This document shows, one piece after another, positions 1 through 8,082 of a DNA stretch of 64,000 nt. Numbering within the stretch: the first letter of the stretch is position 1; every line of letters starts with the position of its first letter. Made by a program: the position numbers and the translations under genes. Below the pieces are notes generated by a model. That model saw only the letters and a list, made by a program, of their open reading frames with translations. It searched no databases and was not told the DNA's origin. Source of the stretch: Myxococcus sp. RHSTA-1-4 (lineage in GTDB: Bacteria > Myxococcota > Myxococcia > Myxococcales > Myxococcaceae); assembly GCF_020037125.1 (NCBI RefSeq), contig NZ_JAIQDG010000042.1:33492-97491 (forward strand), written 5' to 3'.

Positions 1-1
1 C

Positions 2-514
2 TACCCCTTCATGCTCAATGTGCCCCGCTGGCGCTTCAAGGGGGAGGCGCAGAACCTGTGCTACCTCTACCTGACCGACCCGGGCATCTACGCGCGGGGG
101 CAGGTCCCGGAGGAAGTGCCGGTGGATGCGGCCGAGCGCCAGATGCTCCACGAGGCCCAGCGTTTCCTGCGGCGGCTCTTCGCACGGCTGGGCATCACCG
201 TGGAGGCCAACCCCTCCAGCAACATGCTCATCGGGGACGTCCCGCTCGAGCAGCATCCCCTCTTCCGCCTGCAGCCGCACCCGGGCCAGCCCCTGCCCGA
301 GGGAGGTCCCGTCCTGGTGGCCATTGGAGACGACGACCCGGTGACGTTCGCCAACAACCTGCCGGACGAGTTCTGCCACCTCTTTTTCACGCTCCTGCGG
401 CGGGGACTGGGCGTGCAGGAGGCGCACGCCTGGCTCGACCAGGTTCGCAGGAACGGGCTGCGTGCGCGCTTCACCGTCCCGGAGTCCGTGCTGCGCCCCA
501 GTCCGGTGAAGTAG
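2..514 (+). CDS. Adenosine deaminase-family protein, C-terminal part (5' end outside window); possibly RdrB
   Basis: The frame is open to the window edge, so only the last 170 codons are present. What is visible matches the C-terminal half of the adenosine/AMP deaminase barrel: EANPSSN followed by an IG..P...HPLFRL stretch corresponds to the substrate-facing CPTSN strand of ADA. AIGDDDP corresponds to the last metal-site motif (SLNTDDP in ADA), whose Asp binds zinc. The early HxH and HxGE zinc ligands would lie outside the window. The relaxed motif spelling is unlike housekeeping Add and recalls the divergent deaminase RdrB of the RADAR anti-phage system, which follows the ATPase gene rdrA. 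That specific assignment is inference because the upstream gene is not visible. The gene converges on coaA with only 2 bp between the stop codons. Confidence 0.62.
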   Translation, partial: YPFMLNVPRWRFKGEAQNLCYLYLTDPGIYARGQVPEEVPVDAAERQMLHEAQRFLRRLFARLGITVEANPSSNMLIGDVPLEQHPLFRLQPHPGQPLPEGGPVLVAIGDDDPVTFANNLPDEFCHLFFTLLRRGLGVQEAHAWLDQVRRNGLRARFTVPESVLRPSPVK

Positions 515-516
515 GG

Positions 517-1470
517 CTACAGCTTCCGCAGCCGCACCCGCTTCACCTTGTGGTCCGGGCCCTTGCTGAGGATGAGCCGTGCGCGAGAGCGGGTGGGCGC
601 GATGTTCTGCGCCAGGTTCGGCCCGTTGATTTCCCCCCACACGGACTCGGCGAGGGCCACGGCCTGCTCGCGGGTGAGCTCGGAGAAGCGGCGGAAGTAG
701 CTGCGCTCGTCGCGGAACGCCGTCTGCTGGAGCTGGAGGAACCGGTCCACGTACCAGCGGCGGATGTCCTGCTCGCTCGCGTCCACGTAGATGGAGAAGT
801 CGAAGAAGTCGGAGAGGAACGTGCCCGGCATCCGGTTCCCTTCCACCGGGCCCGTCTGCAGGACGTTGAGCCCCTCCAGGATGAGGATGTCCGGCTGACG
901 GATGATCTTCGCCTCTCCGGGCACCACGTCGTAGACGAGGTGCGAGTACACCGGCGCCGTCACCTCCGCGCGCCCCGCCTTCAGCTCCGCCAGGAAGCGC
1001 ACCAGCGCGCGCCGGTCATAGCTCTCCGGGAAGCCCTTGCGCTTCATCAGCCCGCGCTCGGTGAGGGCGCGGTTGGGAAACAGGAACCCGTCCGTCGTCA
1101 CCAACTCCACGCGCGGGTGGTCCGGCCAGCGCCCCAGCAGCGCCTGGAGGATGCGGGCAGTCGTGCTCTTGCCTACCGCCACGCTCCCGGCGATGGCGAT
1201 GATGAAGGGCACCTTCTGCATCGAGCCCCCGAGGAACGCCTGCTGGTCCGCCCACAGCCGCTGCGCCGCGGCCACCTGCAGGTTGAGCAGCCGGGAGAGC
1301 GGCAGGTAGACATCCACCACCTCATCCAGGTCGAGCTGCTCCCCCAGGCCCCGGAGCCCGGCGACGTCCGCCTCCGCGAGCGTCAGCGGCGTAGAGGCAC
1401 GCAGCGCCCGCCACGCCTCGCGTTCCAGGTCAATGAACATGGAAGCAGCCGAGCTGCCGGGTGCGGACAT
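517..1470 (-). CDS. coaA: Pantothenate kinase, type I
   Basis: ATP-dependent phosphorylation of pantothenate, the first and regulated step of coenzyme A synthesis in the cytoplasm. The 317-residue protein follows E. coli CoaA almost end to end (family length about 316). It has the P-loop GSVAVGKS at residues 95-102, the TTDGFL and GLMKRKGFPESYD substrate-site blocks, APVYSHLVYD, and ILEGLNVLQ. I chose the ATG at 1470 because GGAGGAG sits six bases upstream of it and the resulting length equals the family norm. A GTG at 1500 and an ATG at 1485 in the same frame would add 10 or 5 residues with no comparable ribosome binding site. It appears monocistronic, ending convergently against the deaminase-family gene. 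CoaA enzymes are usually feedback-inhibited by CoA; nothing in the DNA indicates transcriptional control. Confidence 0.95.
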   Translation of the reverse strand: MSAPGSSAASMFIDLEREAWRALRASTPLTLAEADVAGLRGLGEQLDLDEVVDVYLPLSRLLNLQVAAAQRLWADQQAFLGGSMQKVPFIIAIAGSVAVGKSTTARILQALLGRWPDHPRVELVTTDGFLFPNRALTERGLMKRKGFPESYDRRALVRFLAELKAGRAEVTAPVYSHLVYDVVPGEAKIIRQPDILILEGLNVLQTGPVEGNRMPGTFLSDFFDFSIYVDASEQDIRRWYVDRFLQLQQTAFRDERSYFRRFSELTREQAVALAESVWGEINGPNLAQNIAPTRSRARLILSKGPDHKVKRVRLRKL

Positions 1471-1545
1471 GAAGAACTCCTCCATGATTCTGGCCACCAC
1501 AGTACTCGCCGCCTAGCACAGCCGGAGGGTTCCGCGCGCGGCACT

Positions 1546-2277
1546 TCATGCCCCCGTCGCCGGATCCCACCCGTAGAACCGCTTCAGTTCCTCATACAAC
1601 CCAGGAGTCTTCTCACGCATCTGTAACGGCTTCTCGAAAAAGGACTCGGTGGCCACGGCGAAGAACTCCGCCTCGTTGAGCCCGCCGTAGTCATCCAGGA
1701 CCTGCCGCTCCCGGCGCTGCCCCGTCTGGAGCTTCCGGAAGTGTTCGCTCATCACCGAGGCCCATGTCTGGTAGTGGGAGTACCGCCGGAGCCTCGGCGT
1801 CCCGTCGAAGGCGCCGTCCGCCCGGTCCAGCACGTGCGCGAACTCGTGCGCGGCGGTGTCATGGCCGTCGTCCGGGTTGCGCAGCCCCGCCAGCACCGAC
1901 TGCCACGACAGGATGACGGTGCCCCAGTGCTTCGCCTCGCCCAGCACCGCGCCCGTGCGGTCCGGCAGCTTGAAGGCACCGGGATAGACGATGACCTCCC
2001 GGAGCGCGTCGTAATAGGACAGGTCCAGGTGCACCACGAGCTGCACCGCCGTGGCGGACACCACCACGCGAATCTCGTCGGTGATGGTGAGCCCACCGGC
2101 CCCGATGAACTCCTTCTCCCACGCGAACACCTTGAGCTTGTCCAGGAACGTCTGGCGCAGCCCGGGCGACAGCGTGCGGAAGAAGGGCACCCGCGCTTCG
2201 AGGTACCCCAGCCACGCCTCCGGGAAGGGGCGGCGCAGCAGGCTCCGGCGCCGGAGGTGGCGGATGAGGGAAATCAT
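1546..2277 (-). CDS. mtfA: MtfA-type zinc metallopeptidase (M90 family)
   Basis: Predicted cytosolic zinc peptidase of 243 residues. The active-site helix reads HEFAH (H144, E145, H148, the HExxH zinc motif). The downstream EFFAVATESFF segment supplies the usual third glutamate ligand region of the M90/DUF980 family. The length is close to E. coli MtfA (about 265). In E. coli, MtfA binds and inactivates the glucose repressor Mlc; whether an Mlc partner exists here cannot be seen. The frame stays open upstream of 2277, but that extension is proline/arginine-rich shadow sequence. The ATG at 2277, starting MISLIRHL, gives the family-like N-terminus. It is divergent from the Omp85-like gene, with about 100 bp between the starts. 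Confidence 0.88.
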   Translation of the reverse strand: MISLIRHLRRRSLLRRPFPEAWLGYLEARVPFFRTLSPGLRQTFLDKLKVFAWEKEFIGAGGLTITDEIRVVVSATAVQLVVHLDLSYYDALREVIVYPGAFKLPDRTGAVLGEAKHWGTVILSWQSVLAGLRNPDDGHDTAAHEFAHVLDRADGAFDGTPRLRRYSHYQTWASVMSEHFRKLQTGQRRERQVLDDYGGLNEAEFFAVATESFFEKPLQMREKTPGLYEELKRFYGWDPATGA

Positions 2278-2383
2278 GCGGCGGGCATAGCAGATGTCCG
2301 AAGGACCCGCGTCTGGCGGTAGGGTGAGGGCCGTGGGCAAGGGCCGGAAGCCCCTGGAAGATGGCACGGACGTGGCGCGAGCA

Positions 2384-3754
2384 ATGAGCGGAACAGTGGT
2401 GAGGTGGTGCGCGGCGCTGGTGACGGCGCTGCTGGCACCGCGAGCAGGAGCCCAGGACACGGGGCCGGTGCAGGTGGTGGACGAGGTCGTGGTGCGTGGC
2501 CCGGAGAAGACGCGCCCGGAGACGGTCCAGGCGTATTCACGAATCGACGCGGGCGACTCACTCACGCTCGAGGACCTGAGCCGCGTGGAGCGGCGCCTGG
2601 TGGCCACCGGCCTCTTCCAGGAGGTCAGGGTCCGCACCGAGCCCACGGGCACGGACCGGGTGCGCGTCATCCTGGAGGTGGAGGACAAGGCGTCCTGGGT
2701 GGTGGCGCCCACCTTCGCGCTGTCCGAGGCCAACGTGGGCGGCGGCCTGCTGTACGCGGAGAACAACCTGTGGGGCCGCAGCAAGAAGTTCGGGGCGGCG
2801 GCGCAGGTGAGCACGGCGGAGAGCGGCGTGTTCGCCGGCTACCTGGACCCGAACCTCTTCGGCTTCCCGCAGCTCCGCATGAGCCTGGAGGGGCAGCTCC
2901 GCAGCGACCGCGTGGACGAGTACCAGCCCGGAGCGAGCCAGAAGGACCCGGAGGTGGTGCGCAGCACGCGCCTCAACTCGGCCTCCGTCGCGGGAGAGCT
3001 GGGCTTCATGCTCTTCGAGCGCGTGCGCGCGGCCGCGAAGTACCGGCTGATGCAGATTGACGCCAAGGCGCCGAGCGGGGACGAGGAGGTCACCACGGAG
3101 GCCTTCTCGACGGGACCTTCCCAGCGGGACGCGTCGCTGCGGCTGATGGTGGGAGTGGACACGCGGCAGAACCTCCACGCGGTGATGGAGGGCATCAACC
3201 TCGAGGCCTCGTACGAGGTGTCGAATCCGAGCGTGGGGAGCGAGTTCCGCTACCGGCGCTTCGGGCTGCTGTACCGCCACGGCCTGCGGCTGATGGAGGA
3301 GCACAACCTGGTGCTGCGGGGCGAGGTGGCCGCGGGCGTGGACCTGCCCTTCCACCAGGAGCTGGTGATGGGAGGAAACTCGCTGCGCGGCTTCCTGCAT
3401 CGCCAGTTCCGCGGCGACTCGCGGCTGTCCTTCACCGCCGAGTACCACTTCCCCCTCTTCACCATCCGCTCGCTGGCCTTCCGGGGCGTGGCCTTCTCCG
3501 ACACGGGGCTGATGCTGTGGCGGGACATCCCCGAGGACCGGCAGCTCGTGGATGTGAATGGGCGCGTGGTGCGCGGCTACCTGCCGGACTCGGAGGAAGG
3601 GCTGAAGGGGGCCACGCTGGTACAGGGCGTGGGCGGTGGCCTGCGCCTGTACCTGCGCAACGTCATCCTGCCCCTGGTGGGCGTGGACGTGGCCTACGGC
3701 GTCAACTCGGGCGAGTTCCGCTTCTACCTCGTGGCGGGTGTGAGTCCGTCATGA
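2384..3754 (+). CDS. Omp85/BamA-superfamily outer-membrane protein (one POTRA plus surface-antigen barrel)
   Basis: A 456-residue exported protein. A short signal peptide (charged start, then AALVTALLAPRAGA) is followed by a single POTRA-like module at about residues 25-105. That module runs from VVDEVVVRGPEKT through DLSRVERRLVATGLFQEVRV to a VRVILEVEDK strand. The rest is alternating beta-strand sequence typical of the D15/surface-antigen barrel, including the late GGNSLRGF motif, which resembles the conserved strand of the BamA/TamA/FhaC lid region. With one POTRA it is shorter than BamA (five POTRAs) and is more likely an accessory assembly or secretion pore. The start at 2384 places the signal peptide at the N-terminus; an upstream in-frame start at 2294 would bury it. 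No partner secretion substrate is adjacent. Confidence 0.8.
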   Translation: MSGTVVRWCAALVTALLAPRAGAQDTGPVQVVDEVVVRGPEKTRPETVQAYSRIDAGDSLTLEDLSRVERRLVATGLFQEVRVRTEPTGTDRVRVILEVEDKASWVVAPTFALSEANVGGGLLYAENNLWGRSKKFGAAAQVSTAESGVFAGYLDPNLFGFPQLRMSLEGQLRSDRVDEYQPGASQKDPEVVRSTRLNSASVAGELGFMLFERVRAAAKYRLMQIDAKAPSGDEEVTTEAFSTGPSQRDASLRLMVGVDTRQNLHAVMEGINLEASYEVSNPSVGSEFRYRRFGLLYRHGLRLMEEHNLVLRGEVAAGVDLPFHQELVMGGNSLRGFLHRQFRGDSRLSFTAEYHFPLFTIRSLAFRGVAFSDTGLMLWRDIPEDRQLVDVNGRVVRGYLPDSEEGLKGATLVQGVGGGLRLYLRNVILPLVGVDVAYGVNSGEFRFYLVAGVSPS

Positions 3755-3898
3755 GTGGGCCGGCGGCAAGGCCCAACAGACAGGAAGCGGCGGCCTGTCA
3801 GCCGCGTCCCTGCCACGGCGTCAAGTGGCTCGCGTGCCGGCCCGGGCTCTCCGTGGCGGCGGGTGTACGCTCATTCCCTCTTGCCGCCGGTGGCCGCC

Positions 3899-6800
3899 AT
3901 GTCCCACGAACGCTTCACGACCAGCCGCGAGGTGTACCACCGCATCCGATGGGACCCGCGTCTCGATGCGCGCGAGTTCGTCATCGGCTACGACGCGCAC
4001 CTCGAACAACTGGAGGAGATGCCCTTCGAGGCATTCGTCCCCGATGGGGAGATTCCCTGGCACCGCGTCTGGTACTTCAAACGCGGCCGGCAGGTGGTGT
4101 GGGACCGCAAGCAGCGCATCGACCTGCTCGCCTCCCTCACCCCGCCCGTGCAGGAGCCCGCGCCCATCGTGGCGGCTCCCGCGCGGGCGGTTGAGACGCC
4201 CGCTCCCGCCGCGGCCAGCCCCCGGTCCGACGAGGCGTCCGTGGGCACTCCTTCCGGATTCACGCCCCTGCCGGCCTGGCGCTTCGACACGAACGCCAAC
4301 GCCTGGGTGGAGTCCAGCACCGGCGGCCCGCTCCCCTCCCCCGAGCGGCTCACGGTCCTCACCTTCAACGTCCTCTTCGACCTGTATGACGCGGACCTGC
4401 TCGCCACGGAGCGGAGGACACCGGCGATGCTCGCCCTGTTGCGGGACTCCGGCGCCGACGTCATCGCGTTACAGGAAGTCACGCCGCCGTTCCTCCGCGC
4501 GCTGCTCGCCGAGCCGTGGGTGCGCGAGCACTACTGGCTCTCCGAAGGTCCGGGCGCCTCCACCGTGACGCCGTATGGACAGGTGCTCCTGTCCCGCCTC
4601 CCCATCTCCTCGCTGTGGCAGCGCGCCTTCTCGCGCGACAAGCGCGTCATCGCGGCCCGGCTCGACATCAGCGGTGCCCCGCTGTGGGTGGCCACTCAGC
4701 ACCTGACGAGCAACCGCACACCCACGGGCAGCACCGCGCGGGCCGCCCAGGTCCAGGCCCTCATCGAGTGGACCCGCTCGCTCGGCGCGGGGGCACCGGA
4801 GGCCGCGCCGGACGTGGTGCTTGCGGGTGACTTCAACTTCAGCGACGGCGAGCCCGAGGCCAGCGCGTTCACCGAGGCGGGCTTCGTGGATGCGTGGCCG
4901 GCGCTGCGGCCCACGGAGAGCGGGGAGACCTACGACCCCACCCGCAACGCCCTGGCCGCGCTCACCACGCGCTCCGGACGCCGTCAGCGGCTGGACCGGG
5001 TGCTGGTGTCCTCGCCCTCGGGGCGGCTCGTCCCGGAGGTGGTGGGTCTCCTCGGGGAGTCTCCGCTGGAAGGACCTCCGGCACCGGCCGGAGACGCGCT
5101 CTACCCATCGGACCACTTCGGCCTTCGCTGCGTCCTGCGCCGAAGCAGCGCTCCCATGCCAGAGGTCGCTCCCGTTCCGGCGCGGCCGAGAGCACGCACG
5201 GCGCCGCTCGTCCACCACACGGCGGTGGTGCTCATCCCGCCCGACTCGGTGTGGGAGCCCATCCAGGCCCTCCGCCGGAAGCATGACTCGAAGTTCCGGC
5301 GCTGGATGCCGCACGTCACCCTGCTCTACCCGTTCCTCCCAGAGGAACACTTCGATGACGCGGAGGCGCTGCTCGCGGAGGCGCTCCGGGACGTGAAGCC
5401 TTTCGAGGTGACGCTCTCCGGCTTCCATCACTTCGAGCACCGCGCCAACGTGACGGCGTGGCTCCGCCCGGAAGACCGGCCGCCCGGAGCGCTCAGGGCA
5501 CTGCATGCGGCGCTGGAGAAGGCGCTGCCCGAATGTGACGAGCAGGGCCGCAAGTCGGCGCGAGGCTTCACGCCGCACCTCTCCGTCGGGCAGCTCCCTC
5601 GCTCGGGCGCCGCGGACATCGAGCGGACGCTGGCCTCGTGGGGGAAGCACTGGCAACCACTCACCTTCGAGGTGCGCGAGGTCTGCATCATCCGCAGGAA
5701 GGGCGATACCCCGTTCGAGGTCGTCCGGCGGATACCGCTCGGAGGCTCGGGAGGTCGAGGCAACCGCTCCGTCCTCTCCGCCCAGGGAGCCGCGGAAACA
5801 CCCGAAGCGGCGCGGCACTCCCGCACGGATGCGGTGCGGCAACTCCAGTCCCTCTGCGCCCGGATTGGAACGGAGCTGCACCCCTATGGCTCGTACCTCC
5901 TCGGCACGGACGGTCCGGACAGCGACGTGGACGCGGTAGCCATCGGCCCCTCGCACCTGTCGCGCGAGGACTTCGCGCGTACCCTCATCCAGGAGCTGCC
6001 CCCCTCCTCGGGTGCCCGCTTCGTGGCCGATGCCGCCATCCCCTTGGTGAAGCTGTCCCTGGACGGCGTGAGCTTCGACGTGTCCTACGCCAGCCGCCCG
6101 GAGGGCGTGGCCCCCTGCTCTCCCGAGGAGCTGTTGGCCCTGCACTCGGAGGGGCTCGACACCGCCGGTCTCCGCTCCGTCCTGGGGTTGGAGGACTCGC
6201 GAGTCCTGCTCGACGAGGTGATGCGAGCGGACGCCGGGCCCGAGCGCTTCCGCAGGCTGCTGCGTGCCGTGAAGTCCTGGGCCAGGGCTCGCGGCATCTA
6301 CTCACACGCCCTGGGCTACCTCGGAGGCCTGTCCTGGGCAGTCATGGCGGCCTGGGCCTGCACCCGGGCGCCCCGGGAGAAGGCGGGCTCCGACGTATCG
6401 CTGCTCGCACACTTCTTCGAGACGTTCGCCGCCTGGCCCTGGCCCCAGCCGGTGGCACTCACACCCGAGACGGCGCGCTACCGGCCCGACGGCAAGAGGG
6501 ACCTCCTGCCGGTCATCGCGCCCGCGCTCCCGGTGCGCAACACCGCGCGCAACGTGTCGCGCTCCACCTACCGCGTGCTGCGTGACGAGCTCGCCCGGGC
6601 CCACGGCCTGGTGGAACAGGCCCGCGCCCTGGGAACGGCCGAATCCTGGGAGTCACTCCTCGAGCCGCTGGACGTGGCCCACGAGTTTCCCGCCCGCCTG
6701 GAGCTCACCGTCAGCGCGCCCACGGACCACGCCTACGACGTGGCCTCGGGCTGGGTGCTCGGGCATCTCACCGCATTGGTCTACAGGCTGGAGGGCGACC

Positions 6801-7012
6801 GCCGCGTCTTCGTGCGTCCCCTGGCGCCCACGGGCGGAAGTGGAAAGCTGGTCATCGGACTGGAGGCCGGGGCCACCGGGGAGGCCTCGGGGCTCCTCCG
6901 GAGCCCCGGCGGAAGCCTTGCCCGGACGGTGGAAGAGTTCCGGACCTCCTTCATGGAATGGAGCCACCGTCCCATGGGCGCAGTGCTCCAGGTGGAGTTG
7001 CTGCACGCCTGA
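3899..7012 (+). CDS. Multidomain RNA-repair-like protein: MJ1316 domain, EEP phosphatase, 2H phosphoesterase, nucleotidyltransferase
   Basis: A 1037-residue fusion of four modules. Residues 1-80 match the small MJ1316/DUF504 domain, proposed to recognise cyclic RNA ends. Residues 150-415 are an endonuclease/exonuclease/phosphatase domain with catalytic E193 (LQEV), GDFN at 310-313 and SDH at 404-406. Residues 435-615 are a LigT-like 2H phosphoesterase with the paired HVT (472-474) and HLS (560-562) motifs, as in 2'-5' RNA ligase/cyclic phosphodiesterases. Residues 640-1037 are a polymerase-beta/poly(A)-polymerase-type nucleotidyltransferase: GS at 664-665, D676 and D678, then a helical LLRAVKSWARARG region. 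All signature catalytic residues are present. The architecture suggests recognition, end trimming, cyclic-phosphate opening and nucleotide addition on broken RNA; this order is inference. The ATG at 3899 begins the MJ1316 domain. A 69-bp gap separates it from the next gene. Confidence 0.85.
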   Translation: MSHERFTTSREVYHRIRWDPRLDAREFVIGYDAHLEQLEEMPFEAFVPDGEIPWHRVWYFKRGRQVVWDRKQRIDLLASLTPPVQEPAPIVAAPARAVETPAPAAASPRSDEASVGTPSGFTPLPAWRFDTNANAWVESSTGGPLPSPERLTVLTFNVLFDLYDADLLATERRTPAMLALLRDSGADVIALQEVTPPFLRALLAEPWVREHYWLSEGPGASTVTPYGQVLLSRLPISSLWQRAFSRDKRVIAARLDISGAPLWVATQHLTSNRTPTGSTARAAQVQALIEWTRSLGAGAPEAAPDVVLAGDFNFSDGEPEASAFTEAGFVDAWPALRPTESGETYDPTRNALAALTTRSGRRQRLDRVLVSSPSGRLVPEVVGLLGESPLEGPPAPAGDALYPSDHFGLRCVLRRSSAPMPEVAPVPARPRARTAPLVHHTAVVLIPPDSVWEPIQALRRKHDSKFRRWMPHVTLLYPFLPEEHFDDAEALLAEALRDVKPFEVTLSGFHHFEHRANVTAWLRPEDRPPGALRALHAALEKALPECDEQGRKSARGFTPHLSVGQLPRSGAADIERTLASWGKHWQPLTFEVREVCIIRRKGDTPFEVVRRIPLGGSGGRGNRSVLSAQGAAETPEAARHSRTDAVRQLQSLCARIGTELHPYGSYLLGTDGPDSDVDAVAIGPSHLSREDFARTLIQELPPSSGARFVADAAIPLVKLSLDGVSFDVSYASRPEGVAPCSPEELLALHSEGLDTAGLRSVLGLEDSRVLLDEVMRADAGPERFRRLLRAVKSWARARGIYSHALGYLGGLSWAVMAAWACTRAPREKAGSDVSLLAHFFETFAAWPWPQPVALTPETARYRPDGKRDLLPVIAPALPVRNTARNVSRSTYRVLRDELARAHGLVEQARALGTAESWESLLEPLDVAHEFPARLELTVSAPTDHAYDVASGWVLGHLTALVYRLEGDRRVFVRPLAPTGGSGKLVIGLEAGATGEASGLLRSPGGSLARTVEEFRTSFMEWSHRPMGAVLQVELLHA

Positions 7013-7081
7013 CGCCCGGCCAGAGATGCCCGTCCGCGGGGTGTGCGATGATGCCGGCGCACTTCCTCGCGGAGGACGTCC

Positions 7082-8002
7082 ATGGCGGAAACCTATCGGG
7101 TCGCGCGGCTCCCCATTCGCTTGCGCGGCTTCGTCCTGCCGGACACGAGCTCGCAGTTCGAGGGCTATGTCGAGCCGGGCGACTACCATGTGCTCGAAGA
7201 GAGGCGGGACTACCCGAACCCCGACACCGACTACGCGCGGTTGGAGGTGCCGACACTGGGCGCCCTCGACACCTGGATTTGCGTGCGCTGGCGCACCCAG
7301 CGCTACGCGACGCTGCTCGACCTGGAGAAGCCTCCGCCCGTCGAGCGGCTCTCGTTCAGCACCGAGCCGCTCGCCGTGGACGAGGAGCGTCTGACGTCCC
7401 TGCTCGCGGCGTTCGTCCCCTTCCGCTACGAGCTCGACGAGGCGCGCTACCCGTGGGTACTTCCGGGCATCCGCGTCCCGCTGGCGCCGCCCTCGGTCAA
7501 CAACTGCTGCACCTTCATCGAGGCCCTGACGGTGAAGGCCTTCCGCGACGCACATGGCAGCGCGTTCGAGTGGGATGCGCGCCGCCACCGGCAGATGATG
7601 ATCATGTCCTCGGAGGACTACTTCTCGCCCGTGACGGCCGCCGTGGAGAGCGGAATGGCGATTCCCGCGCCGTCCCCGAGCGTGCCGCCCCACCCGTGGG
7701 CCCTGGTGCAGGGCTGGCGCAACCAGTGGCGCTCGGGCCATACCTTCCTGGTGGTGGACCACCACGCGGCCACGGACAAGGTCCTCATGCTGGAGTCCAA
7801 CAGCGCCTACGGGCTCGACGGCGTCGGCTACCGGGGCATCGGCAACCTGCGAGACAAGGGCATCCATCCCCCCGCGAAGTGGTGGGAGCTGCCCGACGTG
7901 TGGACCTGGCGCCGCGTCTGCTCCACGTACCTCTTCCGGCAGCAGGCCTGGCTGAAGGTCCGGAATCGCAAGCTGTCCGGGCTCGAAGGCGGCCCCCGCT
8001 GA
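7082..8002 (+). CDS. Putative papain-fold (NlpC/P60-like) hydrolase with N-terminal SH3-like segment
   Basis: A 306-residue protein with no signal peptide and no family I can name with certainty. Residues 25-75 (FEGYVEPGDYHVLEERRDYP..) read like an SH3-type beta-barrel. The second half has a cysteine pair in NNCCTFIEAL (C142/C143), a histidine in SGHTFLVVDHH (H220) and a polar residue in LMLESN (N240). Their order and spacing fit the Cys-His-Asn arrangement of NlpC/P60 amidases. If so it would cut a peptide or amide bond, but substrate and location are unknown. It starts 69 bp after the RNA-repair-like gene on the same strand and may be co-transcribed with it. Confidence 0.5.
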   Translation: MAETYRVARLPIRLRGFVLPDTSSQFEGYVEPGDYHVLEERRDYPNPDTDYARLEVPTLGALDTWICVRWRTQRYATLLDLEKPPPVERLSFSTEPLAVDEERLTSLLAAFVPFRYELDEARYPWVLPGIRVPLAPPSVNNCCTFIEALTVKAFRDAHGSAFEWDARRHRQMMIMSSEDYFSPVTAAVESGMAIPAPSPSVPPHPWALVQGWRNQWRSGHTFLVVDHHAATDKVLMLESNSAYGLDGVGYRGIGNLRDKGIHPPAKWWELPDVWTWRRVCSTYLFRQQAWLKVRNRKLSGLEGGPR

Positions 8003-8082
8003 GGCTCACGCCTCCCGAAAAAGCACGCTCGCCCGCAACCATCCGCCGCCTGGCGTGTTGGAGGCCGCCAAGGAGGATTTCG

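Noticed and set aside
58..1626. A 522-codon plus-strand frame over the deaminase fragment and coaA
   Set aside because: It is an out-of-frame and antisense shadow of two clear genes with Pro/Arg/His-rich translation.
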